From: an uncultured Bacillota bacterium | Lineage (GTDB): Bacteria > Bacillota_I > Bacilli_A > RFN20 > CAG-826 | NCBI GenBank assembly: GCA_946612055.1 | Contig: CAMOEH010000031.1 | Span: forward strand, 1 to 18,045 | DNA length: 18,045 nt | Direction of reading: 5' to 3' | In this document: positions 7,748 through 15,410 of the stretch, in pieces | Position numbering within the stretch: position 1 is the first letter of the stretch | Layout: each line of letters opens with the position of its first letter | Translations under genes and position numbers: made by a program | The notes under the pieces: model-generated | Database searches by the model: none | What the model was told of the DNA's origin: nothing | Seen by the model: the letters and a program-made list of their open reading frames with translations, nothing else

Positions 7748-8728
7748 ATGATCATTTCCCGAGCTCCGTTCCGCGTTTCCTTTTGCGGAGGAGGAAGCGA
7801 TATCCCCTCTTTTTATGAAAAATATGGAGGATGTGTCCTCTCTACTTCCATCCGCAAATACGTTTATTTGGCCATTCACCAGGCTTTTAACAAAGACTCG
7901 ATCACTTTGAAATATTCCAAAACCGAAGTCGTCGAAAATCCCGATGAAATCGAGCACCGCATTTTCCGCACGGTTTTGAAAGATTTCGGAACGAAAGGAA
8001 TCGAGATTACCTCGATGGCCGATATCCCTGCCGGAACTGGATTGGGATCTTCTTCCTCCTTCACGGTTGCTTTGCTTCGCCTTTTGTATGCTTACGAAGG
8101 AAAAAGCGTTTCTTCCTATAAACTTGCCAAAGAAGCCTGCGAAGTCGAAATTGAAAAATTAGGAAATCCCATCGGCAAGCAAGATCAATTCGCTGCCGCT
8201 TATGGGGGTCTTCGTTATTACGAATTCCAGCCCGATGGATTCGTCAAAGTCGAACCCATCATCATGGCCCAATCTTCTTACCGCAAACTAGAAGATTCTT
8301 TGATGATGTTTTATACGGGCAAAGCCCACGATGCGAACGTCATTTTGTCTGAACAAAGCAAAAACATCGCTACCGTGCATGATAAAATCGAGGGAACGAA
8401 GAAGCTTTGTGAACTCACTCGTGAACTCAAAAAACATTTTGAAAATAACGATGTAGACGCCCTCGGGCCAATCCTTCATCAATCGTGGCAAATCAAACGG
8501 GATCTCGCCTCCAAAATCACGAGCCCCGTCATCGATTCTTATTATGAAGCGGCTATCAAAGCTGGAGCCACCGGAGGCAAATTGCTTGGCGCTGGAGGCG
8601 GAGGATTCTTGCTATTCTACGTTCCAAGCGAAGAAACCAAAACTAACGTCAGGAAGGCTTTAAGTGATCTGACGGAAATGCCTTTTGAACTCGATAATTC
8701 AGGATCATCCATTATTTTCGTAGGTTGA
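7748..8728 (+). CDS. hddA: GHMP kinase, HddA-like D-glycero-alpha-D-manno-heptose 7-phosphate kinase
   Basis: Predicted to phosphorylate D-glycero-D-manno-heptose 7-phosphate at C1, giving the 1,7-bisphosphate. The 326-residue protein opens with MIISRAPFRVSFCGGGSDIP, the signature of the HddA/fucokinase-like GHMP branch. The ATP loop IPAGTGLGSSSSF is at 93-105, the catalytic-type aspartate in GKQDQFAAAYGG is about Asp146, and the C-terminal GHMP motif GATGGKLLGAGGGGFLLFY is present. The start at 7748 is set by AAGGAG (7736-7741), 6 bases upstream. It is the first gene of a three-gene operon and is followed after one base by the nucleotidyltransferase/phosphatase fusion. Fold assignment is certain. 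The heptose substrate is inferred from the N-terminal signature and from having all partner enzymes alongside. Confidence 0.85.
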   Translation: MIISRAPFRVSFCGGGSDIPSFYEKYGGCVLSTSIRKYVYLAIHQAFNKDSITLKYSKTEVVENPDEIEHRIFRTVLKDFGTKGIEITSMADIPAGTGLGSSSSFTVALLRLLYAYEGKSVSSYKLAKEACEVEIEKLGNPIGKQDQFAAAYGGLRYYEFQPDGFVKVEPIIMAQSSYRKLEDSLMMFYTGKAHDANVILSEQSKNIATVHDKIEGTKKLCELTRELKKHFENNDVDALGPILHQSWQIKRDLASKITSPVIDSYYEAAIKAGATGGKLLGAGGGGFLLFYVPSEETKTNVRKALSDLTEMPFELDNSGSSIIFVG

Positions 8729-8729
8729 T

Positions 8730-10043
8730 ATGATTGCCTTAATTCAAGCCGGCGGAGCCGGGACGCGACTAAAAAACATCACTGGCGATCTTCCTAAGCC
8801 GATGGTTTCTGTCGGCGGAAAGCCAATTTTGCAGTGGCAAATTGAAAACCTTGTCCGCGATGGCGTAGAAGACATCTTCCTTGTCGTTGGGCCAGGAAAA
8901 GAAGTCATCCAAAACTATTTCGGCGATGGGGACAAATTCCACGCGCATATTTCTTATATTGAAGAAAATGAGCCGTTAGGAACCGGCGGAGCTTTGTATT
9001 ACGCATCAAAAAAATTCCACGAAGATTTCATCCTCTGCTTTGGCGATTTGATGCTCGATATCGATTTCAAAAAGATGGTTGCTTTTCATAAGAAAAAGAA
9101 ATCGATCATCACGACTTTTGCCCACCCCAATAGCCACCCCTACGATTCGGATATTTTGTGGGCGGATGCTCAGGGCAAAGTGCTCCGCATTTTCCCAAAG
9201 AAAGAGACACGTGACTTCTTTTATCGCAATTTGACCAACGCCGGAATCTATGTTGTTTCCAAAGAATTGTTATCCACTTTTTCTGAAATGGATCGACCGA
9301 TGAAGCTAGATTTCGAAAGAGATTTGCTTTCACCAACATTGATGTTAGGAGGAGTTTATGCTTATCGCTCCTCCGAATACGTCAAAGACTGCGGAACCCC
9401 TGACCGTTATGAATCCGTCAATGCCGACATTAATAGCGGGGTCGTCTTTGCCAAAAATCTATCTCGACCCCAACGCTGCGTCTTCTTAGACCGCGATGGA
9501 ACAATCAATCGATTCGGCGATTTCGTGACAACGCCCGACAAATTAGAGCTATTCCCCTATGCAGGAAAAGCCATCGCCCGATTAAATCGTTCTCCCTATT
9601 TAGCCATCTGCGTCACGAACCAACCCATCATCGCTCGAGGGGAAGCAGATTTAGAGACCCTCGACCAAATCCATGGCAAATTAGAAGTCGGATTAGGCAA
9701 TGACGGCGCCTATCTCGATGATCTCTATTTTTGCCCTCACCATCCAGACAAAGGCTTCCCGGGGGAACGGGTTGAATACAAGATCCACTGCAACTGCCGC
9801 AAACCAAATATCGGGATGCTTTTAAAAGCAAAAGCAAAATATAACATCGATTTCGCTTCCTCTTGGATGGTAGGAGATACGCTTCAAGACGTCATGACCG
9901 GGATCAATGCCGGATGCAAAACGATTTTGCTTACCACGGGCGATCCTCGGCCAAGCAAAAAATACGAAAACGCCAAACCAGATTATATCTGCAAGACCTT
10001 GGAAGAGGCGGTTGATATAATCTTAGGCGAAAAGGAGAAATGA
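8730..10043 (+). CDS. Fused heptose-1-phosphate nucleotidyltransferase (HddC-like) and heptose-1,7-bisphosphate phosphatase (GmhB-like)
   Basis: A 437-residue bifunctional enzyme. Residues 1-240 form a sugar-nucleotide transferase domain: the activation loop QAGGAGTRLKNITGDLPKPM, EPLGTGGALYYA at 81-92, and metal-site FGDLMLDID at 104-112. Residues 248-437 form a HAD phosphatase with nucleophile motif FLDRDGT (Asp254, Asp256), VTNQP at 295-299, and VGDTLQDV with Asp383 and Asp387. It carries the GmhB zinc signature Cys335-x-His337 ... Cys354-x-Cys356. One chain should therefore remove the 7-phosphate of heptose 1,7-bisphosphate and join the resulting 1-phosphate to a nucleotide, as GDP in the known HddC route, although the base cannot be read from sequence. 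The start lies one base after the hddA stop. The end overlaps the ATG of a minor upstream start of the next gene. Confidence 0.88.
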   Translation: MIALIQAGGAGTRLKNITGDLPKPMVSVGGKPILQWQIENLVRDGVEDIFLVVGPGKEVIQNYFGDGDKFHAHISYIEENEPLGTGGALYYASKKFHEDFILCFGDLMLDIDFKKMVAFHKKKKSIITTFAHPNSHPYDSDILWADAQGKVLRIFPKKETRDFFYRNLTNAGIYVVSKELLSTFSEMDRPMKLDFERDLLSPTLMLGGVYAYRSSEYVKDCGTPDRYESVNADINSGVVFAKNLSRPQRCVFLDRDGTINRFGDFVTTPDKLELFPYAGKAIARLNRSPYLAICVTNQPIIARGEADLETLDQIHGKLEVGLGNDGAYLDDLYFCPHHPDKGFPGERVEYKIHCNCRKPNIGMLLKAKAKYNIDFASSWMVGDTLQDVMTGINAGCKTILLTTGDPRPSKKYENAKPDYICKTLEEAVDIILGEKEK

Positions 10044-10045
10044 TC

Positions 10046-10651
10046 ATGAACTTCCGCGAAAAAATGGACCTTTATTATCAAAGGGAAAAAGAAGTCATCG
10101 ACGCGTTAGACCGCAAGCAAATCGAAGAGACGATGGAATTCCTTTTCGATGCCTATGAAAAGGGAAAGACCATTTATGTTTTTGGCAATGGTGGCTCTTC
10201 TTCTGCTGCTTCCCACATGGTCTGCGATTTCAACAAAGGTGTCTGCTCCGAAGTCGAAAAGCGTTTCAACCTCATTTGCCTTAATGACAATTTGCCCACT
10301 TTGATGGCCGTTGCAAACGACATGGCTTTTGAAGACGTTTTTTATTATCAGCTTGAGAACAAACTCAAACGCGACGATATCGTTCTTGCCATTTCTGGTT
10401 CAGGCAATAGCAAAAACATTATCAAAGCCGTGACCTATGCCAAAAAAGTTGGAGCGAAGGTCATCGGGATGACGGGTTATGATGGCGGAAAGCTTTATCC
10501 CTTAAGCGATTATCACCTGCACGCTCCCGTCATGGATATGCAATTGACCGAGGACATGCATATGGTTTTCATCCATATGATGATGCGTTGCTTCTGGTTG
10601 GCCGTTATGGAAAAAGAGGGCAAAGAGCCCATCTACAAAATCAACAAATAA
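10046..10651 (+). CDS. gmhA: SIS-domain isomerase, GmhA-like sedoheptulose-7-phosphate isomerase
   Basis: Predicted to convert sedoheptulose 7-phosphate to D-glycero-D-manno-heptose 7-phosphate, the first step of the heptose route. The 201-residue single-SIS protein has the sugar-phosphate loops VFGNGGSSSAASHM (45-58) and AISGSGNSKNIIKAV (115-129), and a C-terminal EDMHMVFIHMMMRCF that matches the helix bearing the GmhA active-site histidine. His57 fits a metal ligand. Asp61 stands where GmhA proteins usually have a catalytic Glu, which adds some doubt. Two starts are possible: an ATG at 10040 that overlaps the previous stop, and the ATG at 10046. I choose 10046 because GGAG (10034-10037) is then 8 bases away instead of 2. 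A strong terminator follows. Confidence 0.82.
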   Translation: MNFREKMDLYYQREKEVIDALDRKQIEETMEFLFDAYEKGKTIYVFGNGGSSSAASHMVCDFNKGVCSEVEKRFNLICLNDNLPTLMAVANDMAFEDVFYYQLENKLKRDDIVLAISGSGNSKNIIKAVTYAKKVGAKVIGMTGYDGGKLYPLSDYHLHAPVMDMQLTEDMHMVFIHMMMRCFWLAVMEKEGKEPIYKINK

Positions 10652-10660
10652 CCAAGGAAG

Positions 10661-10691
10661 AAGGCGCGCCGAGTGGCGCGTTTTCTTTTTT
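10661..10691 (+). terminator. Rho-independent terminator of the heptose operon
   Basis: CGCGCC (10665-10670) pairs perfectly with GGCGCG (10675-10680) around a GAGT loop. Two G-T and two A-T pairs can extend the stem, and TTTTCTTTTTT follows immediately. It starts 9 bases after the gmhA stop codon. Confidence 0.9.
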
Positions 10692-10692
10692 C

Positions 10693-10755
10693 TCAACACT
10701 TTTTTGGCAATCCGATAAATTCTTGTTCTTAGAACAAGGCTCATTGTGATAGAAT
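10693..10755 (+). promoter_or_regulatory. ppdK promoter region (two candidate promoters)
   Basis: Candidate 1: TCAACA (10693-10698), a 17-base spacer, then TAAATT (10716-10721), each with four of six consensus matches. Candidate 2: an extended -10, TGA-TAGAAT (10747-10755), without a clear -35, giving a leader of about 36 bases. The 17-base inverted repeat at 10722-10738 lies just downstream of the -10 of candidate 1 and in the -35 area of candidate 2. Confidence 0.45.
10722..10738. promoter_or_regulatory. Inverted repeat, candidate operator upstream of ppdK
   Basis: CTTGTTCTTAGAACAAG is an 8-base perfect inverted repeat around one central base. It lies between the two candidate ppdK promoters. 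Its outer arms, TTG...CAA, resemble those of the palindrome over the heptose promoter, but the inner bases differ. The binding factor is unknown. Confidence 0.5.
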
Positions 10756-10797
10756 TTTCCCGTTGGGCAATAGCCCCATTGTCATTAGGAGGAAAAA

Positions 10798-13461
10798 ATG
10801 GCAGATAAGAAATACGTCTATTCCTTCAAGGAAGCCCATGAAGCGAAATTGGGCAAGGACATCCTTGGCGGAAAAGGCTTCGGTCTTGCCGAGATGACCG
10901 CCGCAGGAGTCAACATCCCCGCCGGATTCACCATCTCCACCGAAGCTTGCACGCTCTATTACGAGAGCGGAAAACAAATTCCCGATTACGTGTGGAATGA
11001 CATCGTGGCCCACATCCACGATATTGAAACCAAGAACAACAAATCCTTCGGTGGCGAAAAAGAAGGGGTCATGCCCTTACTCGTCTCCGTCCGTTCTGGT
11101 GCTAGGACCTCTATGCCTGGCATGATGGATACCATCCTCAACCTCGGCCTCAACGACGTGGTTGTCGAGAAGCTCGCGAAATTCGCCGGCAACGATCGCT
11201 TTGCCTGGGATTCCTATCGCCGCTTCATCTTGATGTTCACCAACATCGCCAAAGGCCATCCGCGTACCGATATGGACGCCATGCTTGATGAACTCAAGGA
11301 AAAGAATGGCTACAAACTCGATACCGAAGTCACCACGGAACAACTCAAAGGCCTCGTTAGCGAATACAAAGCCTATTACAAAAAGGTCTTCGGTGAAGAC
11401 TTCCCCTCCGATCCTTATGTTCAACTTAAGGAAGCGGTCGCGGCCGTTTTCCGCAGTTGGGACAACCCCCGCGCCAACGTCTATCGTCAGATGAATGGCA
11501 TCCCCTATGAATGGGGCACCGCCGTCAACGTCCAATCGATGGTCTTCGGCAACATGGGTGAAGATTCCGGCACTGGTGTCGCTTTCTCTCGTGACCCTGG
11601 CACCGGCGAAAAGAAGATCTACGCCGAATTCCTTCCCAACGCGCAAGGGGAAGACGTCGTCGCTGGCGTTCGTACGCCGCTTCATATCGACGAGCTCGCC
11701 AAGCGTATGCCGGAAGTCTACAAAGAATTCATGGCCACCATCAATCGCATGGAAAATTACTTCCACGATATGCAAGATATGGAATACACCATCGAAAAAG
11801 GCACCCTCTATTTCTTGCAAGCCCGCAATGGCAAACGAACCGCTCGCGCTGCTTTGAAGATCGCTTGCGATCTCGTTGATGAAGGCCTCATCGATGAAAA
11901 AGAAGCCGTCCTTCGCGTCGAACCGAAGCAACTCAATGACTTGCTCCACCCGACCTTTGATGAAAAAGACCTCAAGGCTCATGAACCCGTTATTCATGGC
12001 CTCCCTGCTTCTCCTGGAGCTGGCACTGGTGCCATCGTCTTCACCGCAGAAGAATGCAAAGAATGGCATGATGCCGGCAAGAAAGTCGTCCTCGTCCGTT
12101 CCGAAACTTCTCCGGAAGACATCATCGGTATGGTCAATTCTGAAGCGATCCTCACCGCTCGCGGAGGTATGACCTCTCACGCCGCTGTCGTTGCTCGTTC
12201 TATGGGCAAATGTTGCGTTGCTGGCGCTACCGAAATCGTTGTTAACGAAGAAGCCAAGACCCTCAAAGTCGGCGATCGCGTCTTCAAAGAAGGCGACATC
12301 ATCTCCGTTAACGGCAGCACTGGCTTAGTCTATGAAGGAGCCATCAAGATGGTTCCGGCCGACCTCGGAGGCGACTTCGGACGTCTTATGGGATGGGCCG
12401 ATAAATATCGCCGCTTGAAAGTCCGCGCCAACTGCAACACCCCCGAAGATGCCAAAAATGCCCTTCGCTTCTCTGCTGAAGGCATCGGTCTATGCCGCAC
12501 CGAACGTATGTTCTTTGCCGATGACCGCATCCTCAATATGCGTTCGATGATCCTTTCCGACACCACCGAACAACGCGAAGCCGCTTTGGAAAGAATCCGC
12601 CCCTTCATGGTCGGTGATTTCTATGAGATGTATATGGCTAACCCCGATTCGATGGTTAATATCCGTCTCCTCGATCCGCCGCTTCACGAATTCCTCCCGG
12701 AAATCACGGACGAGAAGAACATCAAAGACATCGCTTCCAAACTCAATGTTTCGGAACAAAAAGTCAAAGATCGCATCAATCAGCTTCACCAAGCCAACCC
12801 GATGATGGGCTTCCGCGGCATCCGCCTCTGCGTCGCCTATCCGGAAATCTATGCGATGCTTGCTCGCGCGATCATCCAAGCCGCGATCAAGGCCTCCAAA
12901 GAACTCGGACATGATGTCGAACCCGAAATCATGATCCCGCTTGCTGGCGAATATAAAGAATACATGTGGGCGAAGAAAACCGTCGTTGCCGCCGTCGAAG
13001 ACGAAATGGCAAAAGAGGGCAAGAAGCTCGTCTACCATGTTGGCACGATGATCGAAGTTCCTCGGGGCGCTCTCCGCGCTGGGGATTTGGCCAAAGAAGC
13101 CGAATTCTTCTCCTTCGGAACTAACGACCTCACCCAGCTCACCATGGGCTTCTCCCGTGATGACTCCGGTCAATTCCTCCCCTACTACTATGACCGCAAG
13201 ATCTACGAATTCGATCCGTTCCAAACCATCGACGTCGAAGGCGTCGGCGAATTGGTGAAGATCGCTGTCGAACGTGGCCGTGCCGCTCGTCCAGACCTCC
13301 TCATCGGTGTCTGCGGCGAAACCGGTGGCGATCCCGCTTCGATCATGTTCTATGATCGCGTTGGCCTCGATTACGTCTCTTGCTCGCCTTATCGCGTCCC
13401 GCTTGCCCGCCTTGCTGCTGCGCAAGCTTCCATCATGCGCGAACGTGAAGCCAAGAAATAA
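10798..13461 (+). CDS. ppdK: Pyruvate, phosphate dikinase
   Basis: PpdK interconverts ATP, phosphate and pyruvate with AMP, diphosphate and PEP. In anaerobes it often works in glycolysis using diphosphate. The 887 residues match the family length. Order: an N-terminal ATP-grasp domain with SVRSGARTSMPGMMDT (about 97-112); the central phosphohistidine domain with GGMTSHAAVVARSMG, giving the swivelling His461 and Thr459, which is the residue targeted by the PDRP regulator in relatives; and the C-terminal PEP/pyruvate barrel with catalytic Cys839 in GVCGETGGDP. Most relatives have His where this protein has Thr after CGE. The start has a perfect AGGAGG (10787-10792) 5 bases upstream. Codon use is markedly more C-ending (GCC, ATC, CTC, AAC) than in neighbours, suggesting high expression. 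It is monocistronic, with its own promoter and terminator. Confidence 0.98.
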   Translation: MADKKYVYSFKEAHEAKLGKDILGGKGFGLAEMTAAGVNIPAGFTISTEACTLYYESGKQIPDYVWNDIVAHIHDIETKNNKSFGGEKEGVMPLLVSVRSGARTSMPGMMDTILNLGLNDVVVEKLAKFAGNDRFAWDSYRRFILMFTNIAKGHPRTDMDAMLDELKEKNGYKLDTEVTTEQLKGLVSEYKAYYKKVFGEDFPSDPYVQLKEAVAAVFRSWDNPRANVYRQMNGIPYEWGTAVNVQSMVFGNMGEDSGTGVAFSRDPGTGEKKIYAEFLPNAQGEDVVAGVRTPLHIDELAKRMPEVYKEFMATINRMENYFHDMQDMEYTIEKGTLYFLQARNGKRTARAALKIACDLVDEGLIDEKEAVLRVEPKQLNDLLHPTFDEKDLKAHEPVIHGLPASPGAGTGAIVFTAEECKEWHDAGKKVVLVRSETSPEDIIGMVNSEAILTARGGMTSHAAVVARSMGKCCVAGATEIVVNEEAKTLKVGDRVFKEGDIISVNGSTGLVYEGAIKMVPADLGGDFGRLMGWADKYRRLKVRANCNTPEDAKNALRFSAEGIGLCRTERMFFADDRILNMRSMILSDTTEQREAALERIRPFMVGDFYEMYMANPDSMVNIRLLDPPLHEFLPEITDEKNIKDIASKLNVSEQKVKDRINQLHQANPMMGFRGIRLCVAYPEIYAMLARAIIQAAIKASKELGHDVEPEIMIPLAGEYKEYMWAKKTVVAAVEDEMAKEGKKLVYHVGTMIEVPRGALRAGDLAKEAEFFSFGTNDLTQLTMGFSRDDSGQFLPYYYDRKIYEFDPFQTIDVEGVGELVKIAVERGRAARPDLLIGVCGETGGDPASIMFYDRVGLDYVSCSPYRVPLARLAAAQASIMREREAKK

Positions 13462-13474
13462 ATCGGCATAAACG

Positions 13475-13510
13475 AAAACGCCTTGTCGCTTCGGTGACAG
13501 GGCGTTTTTT
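13475..13510. terminator. Terminator between convergent ppdK and glmU, with a UUCG tetraloop
   Basis: AAAACGCC (13475-13482) pairs with GGCGTTTT (13501-13508). The stem continues through TTGTCGC/GTGACAG, with two G-T pairs, to a C(TTCG)G tetraloop, an unusually stable closing loop. Six Ts end the plus-strand copy for ppdK. On the minus strand four Ts follow the stem, so it may also stop glmU transcripts, less strongly. Confidence 0.9.
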
Positions 13511-13523
13511 CAATCTTTGTTTT

Positions 13524-14543
13524 TTATTTTTCTTCGTCGTGATCGATATATAAATATGGACCGCCGACAAGATCATCTCCAAATGTAGACGCGATGATAA
13601 CCGAGTTCCGGAACTGGTTACGGCTACCCATCTTCACGTCTTCTAGTTGAAGATCAGGGCCAAGAATATTGGTTTCTCCGATTTCGGAATGGCCAAGAAT
13701 CGAGGTATTGGGTTTGATGATAGTATCTTGGCCGATTTTCACATCAGGACCGATATAGGTAGAAGCACTATCTTCGATAGAAACGCCTTCTTTCGTCCAA
13801 TGGGAATTGATCCGTTCTTGCATGATTTTGGCGGCGATACTCAATTGATAACGATCGTTGACGCCCATCGTCTCATCGACATCGTCGACGATAAAGGAAT
13901 CAACTTTCTTCCCTTCTTTGACGAACATCGAAATCACATCCGTCAAATAATATTCGCCCTGGGCATTGTTTGGAGTAAGTTTCTTCAAATCGGCAAATAA
14001 GGTCTCGTTATCGAAAATATAAACGCCTGCATTGATCTCTTTGATGGCTTTTTCTTCTTCGGTTGCGTCTTTTTGCTCGATAATTTTGATGACACGTCCA
14101 TCTTTTTTGACGATGCGGCCATATCCAGTAGGATCATCAAGCAAAGCCGTCATGACGGTGAGGTCATTATGGTTTTCTTCGTGGAAGGCAAACATCTTTT
14201 GGAGGGTTTCTCCCTTTAATAAGGGAGTATCCCCGCAGCAGATGATCGTCTGGCCTTTTTCTTTTTCTAAAATCGGAGAGGCCATCATCACGGCGTGGCC
14301 GGTTCCTTTTTGCTCTTTTTGCCAAACGACTTCGCTAGAAGAAGAGACAATGGATTTGGTCATTTCTCCACCAAAACCAACGATCGTCACGATTTTATTA
14401 GGATTGACCGATTCTAATGCTTTCAAGACATAAGCAACCATTGGGCGGCCTAAAACGGGGAACGATACTTTCGACATATCTTCCCGTAAGCTTTTCATGC
14501 GGGTTCCTTTTCCCGCGGCCATGATTACGGCGTAACGATTCAT
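13524..14543 (-). CDS. glmU: GlmU-type UDP-GlcNAc pyrophosphorylase lacking the acetyltransferase active site
   Basis: GlmU normally acetylates glucosamine 1-phosphate (C-terminal domain) and then couples GlcNAc 1-phosphate to UTP (N-terminal domain). The uridylyltransferase half is complete: AAGKGTRMKSLREDMSK with Lys25, GTGHAV at 80-85, CCGDTPLL at 102-109, and NAQGEYYLTDVI at 193-204. The left-handed beta-helix begins (SIEDSASTYIGPDVKIGQDT, about 255-274), but the protein ends at residue 339, just after GPY, whereas full GlmU has about 450-460. The Arg/His/Tyr residues of the acetyl-transfer site are therefore absent. Only 62 bases separate this stop from ppdK, and they hold the terminator, not a decayed remainder. 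The chosen ATG has AAGGAG upstream and opens the family N-terminus; an in-frame start 12 codons earlier overlaps ispE. It is the last gene of the mnmE-glmU run. Confidence 0.88.
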   Translation of the reverse strand: MNRYAVIMAAGKGTRMKSLREDMSKVSFPVLGRPMVAYVLKALESVNPNKIVTIVGFGGEMTKSIVSSSSEVVWQKEQKGTGHAVMMASPILEKEKGQTIICCGDTPLLKGETLQKMFAFHEENHNDLTVMTALLDDPTGYGRIVKKDGRVIKIIEQKDATEEEKAIKEINAGVYIFDNETLFADLKKLTPNNAQGEYYLTDVISMFVKEGKKVDSFIVDDVDETMGVNDRYQLSIAAKIMQERINSHWTKEGVSIEDSASTYIGPDVKIGQDTIIKPNTSILGHSEIGETNILGPDLQLEDVKMGSRNQFRNSVIIASTFGDDLVGGPYLYIDHDEEK

Positions 14544-14554
14544 CGCGATTCTCC

Positions 14555-15403
14555 TTAATGAATGATCTTGGTTGGGCAAACAATATACCCTCTTTTTTCG
14601 TAGCGGTGGGCGGCTTCTTTAAATAATCTAACGTTGGTGGTCAACGCAAACAAGGAAGACCCAGATCCAGACATCGAGACAATTTCAAAGCCATCTTTGA
14701 CCAAAGAGGAATAAATTTCTCCAATGACGGGAAGCAATTCTTCCGCGGGAGCCATCAAATCATTTCCAAGTGATTTTTGGATGAGGAAATCATTGCCCGT
14801 AGCCAATCCTTTTAAGACATCGGAGGTATGAATTTCTCTCCGAGGATATTTATCCGAAAGGGCGAAGACATCTTTCGTTCTTAACCCTTCTTCCGGTTTT
14901 ACGATTAAGCATAAATAAGATTTGGATACGCTGATGGGCTCGGTAATTTCGCCTAACCCAGTGACCAAACAAGGTTTGTTCTCAAAAAAGAAAGGAACAT
15001 CAGCACCCAAACTAAGTCCAATGCGATATAAATCTTCCTTGGTAGCTCCAAGCTTTAAGATTTTATTCAAAGCAAGCATCACGGCCGCGGCATTGGAAGA
15101 TCCTCCCCCCAACCCGGCAGCAAAAGGGATTTCTTTATGGATATGGATACGGAACGTCTCATCAAATCCATATTCCTTTTTCATCGCATCAAAAGCCTTT
15201 TTGCAAAGGTTATCTTTCAAGCCAGCAAGGCGAAGATCGTCGCAGACGACGCAAGTATCGAGCCCACTAGGAAGCGGAGTCAATTCGATGATATCGTGCA
15301 AATCCAATGGGAGATTGACCATCTCCAAATCATGGTATCCGTCTTCTCTAGTTCCTTTGATGGAGAGGGAGAGATTGATTTTGGCGTGTGATTTGAAAAT
15401 CAT
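14555..15403 (-). CDS. ispE: 4-diphosphocytidyl-2-C-methyl-D-erythritol kinase
   Basis: IspE phosphorylates the 2-hydroxyl of CDP-methylerythritol in the non-mevalonate isoprenoid pathway, which also supplies the undecaprenyl carrier. The 282-residue protein has the full GHMP layout: SHAKINLSLSI with catalytic-type Lys8, the ATP loop PFAAGLGGGSSNAA at 93-106, SLGADVPFFF with Asp135, and a C-terminal SMSGSGSSLFAL motif. The ATG lies 7 bases after the rsmA stop with no clear Shine-Dalgarno sequence, so translation is probably coupled. rsmA followed by ispE is a conserved Bacilli arrangement; in B. subtilis a few sporulation-related genes lie between them and none are seen here. Confidence 0.96.
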   Translation of the reverse strand: MIFKSHAKINLSLSIKGTREDGYHDLEMVNLPLDLHDIIELTPLPSGLDTCVVCDDLRLAGLKDNLCKKAFDAMKKEYGFDETFRIHIHKEIPFAAGLGGGSSNAAAVMLALNKILKLGATKEDLYRIGLSLGADVPFFFENKPCLVTGLGEITEPISVSKSYLCLIVKPEEGLRTKDVFALSDKYPRREIHTSDVLKGLATGNDFLIQKSLGNDLMAPAEELLPVIGEIYSSLVKDGFEIVSMSGSGSSLFALTTNVRLFKEAAHRYEKRGYIVCPTKIIH

Positions 15404-15410
15404 AGCGGGA

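Noticed and set aside
7618..7755. 46-codon N-terminal extension of the FGGY kinase
   Set aside because: It would overlap the hddA start and the whole divergent regulatory region, and its composition is unlike the family. The ATG at 7617 has its own ribosome binding site.
10762..10790. Riboswitch or structured leader before ppdK
   Set aside because: Only a four-pair GGGC/GCCC stem is visible in a leader of about 36 bases, too short for a known riboswitch.
11077..13425. Long minus-strand open frames (up to 367 codons) opposite ppdK
   Set aside because: They mirror the strongly C-ending codon use of ppdK, show no recognisable domain and lack ribosome binding sites; they are antisense shadows.
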